A program made the translations under genes and the position numbers. Shown here in pieces: positions 61,993 to 64,000 of a DNA stretch of 64,000 bases (position 1 is the stretch's first letter; every line of letters begins with the position of its first letter). Source of the DNA: Amphiduros pacificus (Eukaryota > Annelida > Polychaeta > Phyllodocida > Hesionidae); the NCBI GenBank assembly GCA_949316495.1, contig OX439002.1, positions 16,486,001 to 16,550,000 of the forward strand, read 5' to 3'. The notes under the pieces were generated by a model that saw nothing but the letters and a program-made list of their open reading frames with translations, searched no databases and was not told where the DNA came from.

Positions 61993-63539
61993 CTTCCTGA
62001 TAGTCGCTTGACCTTCAACGGACATCCGATCCAAAAATGTCAACTTTGTTGGACCGAATGACTGAAATCATTTTTACCGGACCGAAAAAAAGAAAGAATA
62101 ATAGACGATATCAGCATGAATAATATGCGCTCATATTGTCCATGTACAAGCTTCCCCTTCAGCGATATAATTAAAATCTTTGTCTTATTACAAATAGAAA
62201 TATTCTGTCACGTGTCAACAGTAGTCCGCCTTCATTTAATAAATTTAAATTATGCACAAGTCAGAGAAAATGTAAGTTTAACAATGCTCAAATAGGCACA
62301 CACAACACAAGACCATTTTGAAAAGTGGAGAAGCTCTTATTCTTGCCGTGAAACAATCGGTGTATTCATTCACATTGGAATTTTGATATACCGCATTATC
62401 CCTAATAGCCGCCCTCAACCTAATTACCCCCCCCCCCTCCTGTCTGCAGACCAGGCCTTGGTGGCTAGGGTAGTGGAGCAGCAGACTTACAATCCACAGG
62501 GGTTTGCTATCTCAGTATTAATATGTAAACAGTACTCACAGCTTCACTTGCAATACTCATATCAAAGAAAACACACCCCTTGTACTGTTTTCCACATACA
62601 TCTGTTTAATATTTCTCGATTACAAGTGATGTTACACTGTAGTTAACTCCCCATGTTGCATCTATGTGTACGATCTGACACCTGAATGCTGAGTGAGGGT
62701 CCGCATATGGGTTACAGTATGGTGCCCAGTAGCACACCCCAGACTTAATTGGTTAATTACCCTATAGGCTTGTGGTCAAGTGGGGGAATTACAGGGCTCA
62801 ACACTGATGATAACATTTTAAAATGACTGCCGAACTTGTTGAGGAATAAGTTTTGAGAAAAGCTAGAATTTTCACGGAAATACATGCTGGACACAAGGTC
62901 CGACTGCGGCGGAAAATATGCCGGACCTTAGCAAAAAATATTGGTCAGGACCAGTCATAATGTCTCTAGATATAAATCTGTGTGCATTCTGTAACGTCCT
63001 TTCTTCAGTTTTTAATCGATATCACACTTAACAACATGAAATGGCATTTAGAAGAGTCCAAGTCATGACGTTGAGTTACAACCAGGGAGAAACGCCATGT
63101 GATGTCAGAAGCACCAAAACGTTGTTGAGCTTCTGATCATTGCTGTCACTCCTACAATTAGACTGACCCACTTTCACCTGATTGCTCAAACTCATAAACA
63201 GTGGCAAAATGATGTTGAGATCAAGGAAAAACAAAGATTATTTTTTCTGACAAACCTTGCGTTTGACATTGAGATGAGAAGTATATGGCTTGTTGAAATC
63301 TTGTTGCCAGAGGAGTTCAACTAGAGCCATGACTAAATTGGATAGCGCATAGTATTTCTGTAAACAGTGGATTTCAAGTCTATTTTGATGTTGAATATGG
63401 TTATAGGTTGTTGTCAGATAAGTAAATATACAAACAAGGTCAGATGGTGTTGTAAACATTTGTAATCAATTGATAAACTGAAATGCAGCTCTGCTGTAAC
63501 ATGGTAACAAGTGAAGTCAGATCCTGAGTGAAGTCGGCC

Positions 63540-63690
63540 TCCAAGAGAAGTTGGCCCCTTGGAGAAGTCGGCCCGAGAATTAGGTTGCTAGATTATCAAG
63601 TTACGAGAAGAAAGTTAATGGCTACCCTAGGGTTAGTTAATGCCCTTGGGGTCAAATAGCCTTCTTGAAGGAGAGTTTCTTGAGCTTTGA
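63540..63690. repeat. unclassified dispersed repeat, copy 2 of a pair
   Basis: Aligns with 61310-61480: GAGAAGTCGGCCCGAGAATT, TAGATTATCAAGTTACGAGA, TTAATGCCCTTGGGGTCAAA and TAGCCTTCTTGAAGGAG. GAAGTCGGCC/GAAGTTGGCC motifs also recur just upstream, suggesting a small internal repeat. Confidence 0.6.
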
Positions 63691-63937
63691 GCCGGTACAG
63701 AGTGACCAGGGCCGGCTTCTCTTGGGGGCCAAGTTTACCTACCCATGGCAGGGCCAACTTCACTTGGGGCTGACTTCACTGGTATTCCTGTAACATCCCC
63801 CTACGGGTCGTGCTGTCACATAGAGAACCGCATTAGCTTCCAGCCTCTCACAGCCCATGCACATGCAGGGATACCGATGCGTATGCAAATATGGTGATAT
63901 ATCAAGAGAGGAAACAAAAATCTCAGCAATTCCTAAC

Positions 63938-64000
63938 CTTTGGAAGCAGATGATGTTGTAAACTGTGCAAACGACTGCTTTTCTTCCAAATTTGTATCTG
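63938..64000 (-). CDS. tentative upstream exon of the UCP4-like carrier, cut by the window edge
   Basis: On the minus strand this reads DTNLEEKQSFAQFTTSSASK and then a GTTAGG donor in phase 1. The SASK ending matches the RASK that precedes helix 1 in human UCP4, and phase 1 is what the next exon (59102) requires. Joining the two directly would give a carrier lacking about 13 residues of helix 1, so a small exon must be missing from my reading or this is not the real exon. Confidence 0.3.

Larger units (their letters stand above)
59103..63937. other. long first visible intron (or upstream region) of the carrier gene
   Basis: About 4.8 kb. It contains a truncated family 2 element (61531-61989), a GACA/CA microsatellite, and a related pair of unclassified repeats (61310-61480 and 63540-63690). 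I searched by eye for a short exon encoding the missing first half of helix 1 and did not find one. Confidence 0.4.

Overview
This is a eukaryotic, AT-rich, intron-rich, repeat-loaded genomic window, most likely from a mollusc and perhaps a bivalve. That assignment is an inference. It rests on the intron-exon structure, the animal gene families present (a tolloid-type astacin, an ABCA3-type transporter and a UCP4-type carrier), and abundant hairpin-ended elements whose body is a tandem array next to a microsatellite, as in the oyster 'pearl'/HINE class. No rRNA, convincing tRNA, CRISPR, operon or capsid/reverse-transcriptase coding region was seen.

Layout: (1) 178-3398, plus strand: the last six visible exons of a multi-spanning ER membrane protein, probably the GPI inositol-deacylase PGAP1, ending in a KKXX signal. 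(2) 3399-9274: intergenic, with a near-perfect 41-bp minisatellite (12 copies) and a degenerate 40-odd-bp array at 7230-8060, then a presumed promoter. (3) 9275-23550, plus: a complete 18-exon BMP1/tolloid-like secreted metalloprotease of 896 aa, with a 33-bp VNTR in intron 1. (4) 26161-36899, plus: a complete 21-exon ABCA3-like full transporter of 1796 aa. In both complete genes all exon phases chain and the total is a multiple of three. (5) 36900-46712: intergenic, with a MITE with 40-bp inverted ends, two copies of a dispersed repeat, a GC-rich island and a 3.4-kb HINE-like element. (6) 46713 to the right edge, minus: a UCP4 (SLC25A27)-like mitochondrial carrier, nine firm exons plus one tentative exon, with introns swollen by HINE-like elements, one nested inside another.

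The genes do not form a pathway. The first three are tandem on the plus strand; the carrier converges on the ABCA gene across about 10 kb of repeats.

Most notable: (a) at five separate splice donors (four in the protease, one in the transporter) the exon end plus donor is itself the start of a tandem repeat, which creates extra candidate donors; one acceptor is duplicated in the same way. (b) Two different element families share one architecture: an ACATA start, a short 5' palindrome, a 5' subterminal block equal to one arm of the 3' terminal hairpin, a tandem-array body, a microsatellite, a hairpin and TAAAAA. The window holds both an empty and a filled site for one insertion. (c) Arrays of one family carry repeated perfect AGGTCA-A-AGGTCA (DR1 nuclear-receptor) motifs in and beside the carrier gene.
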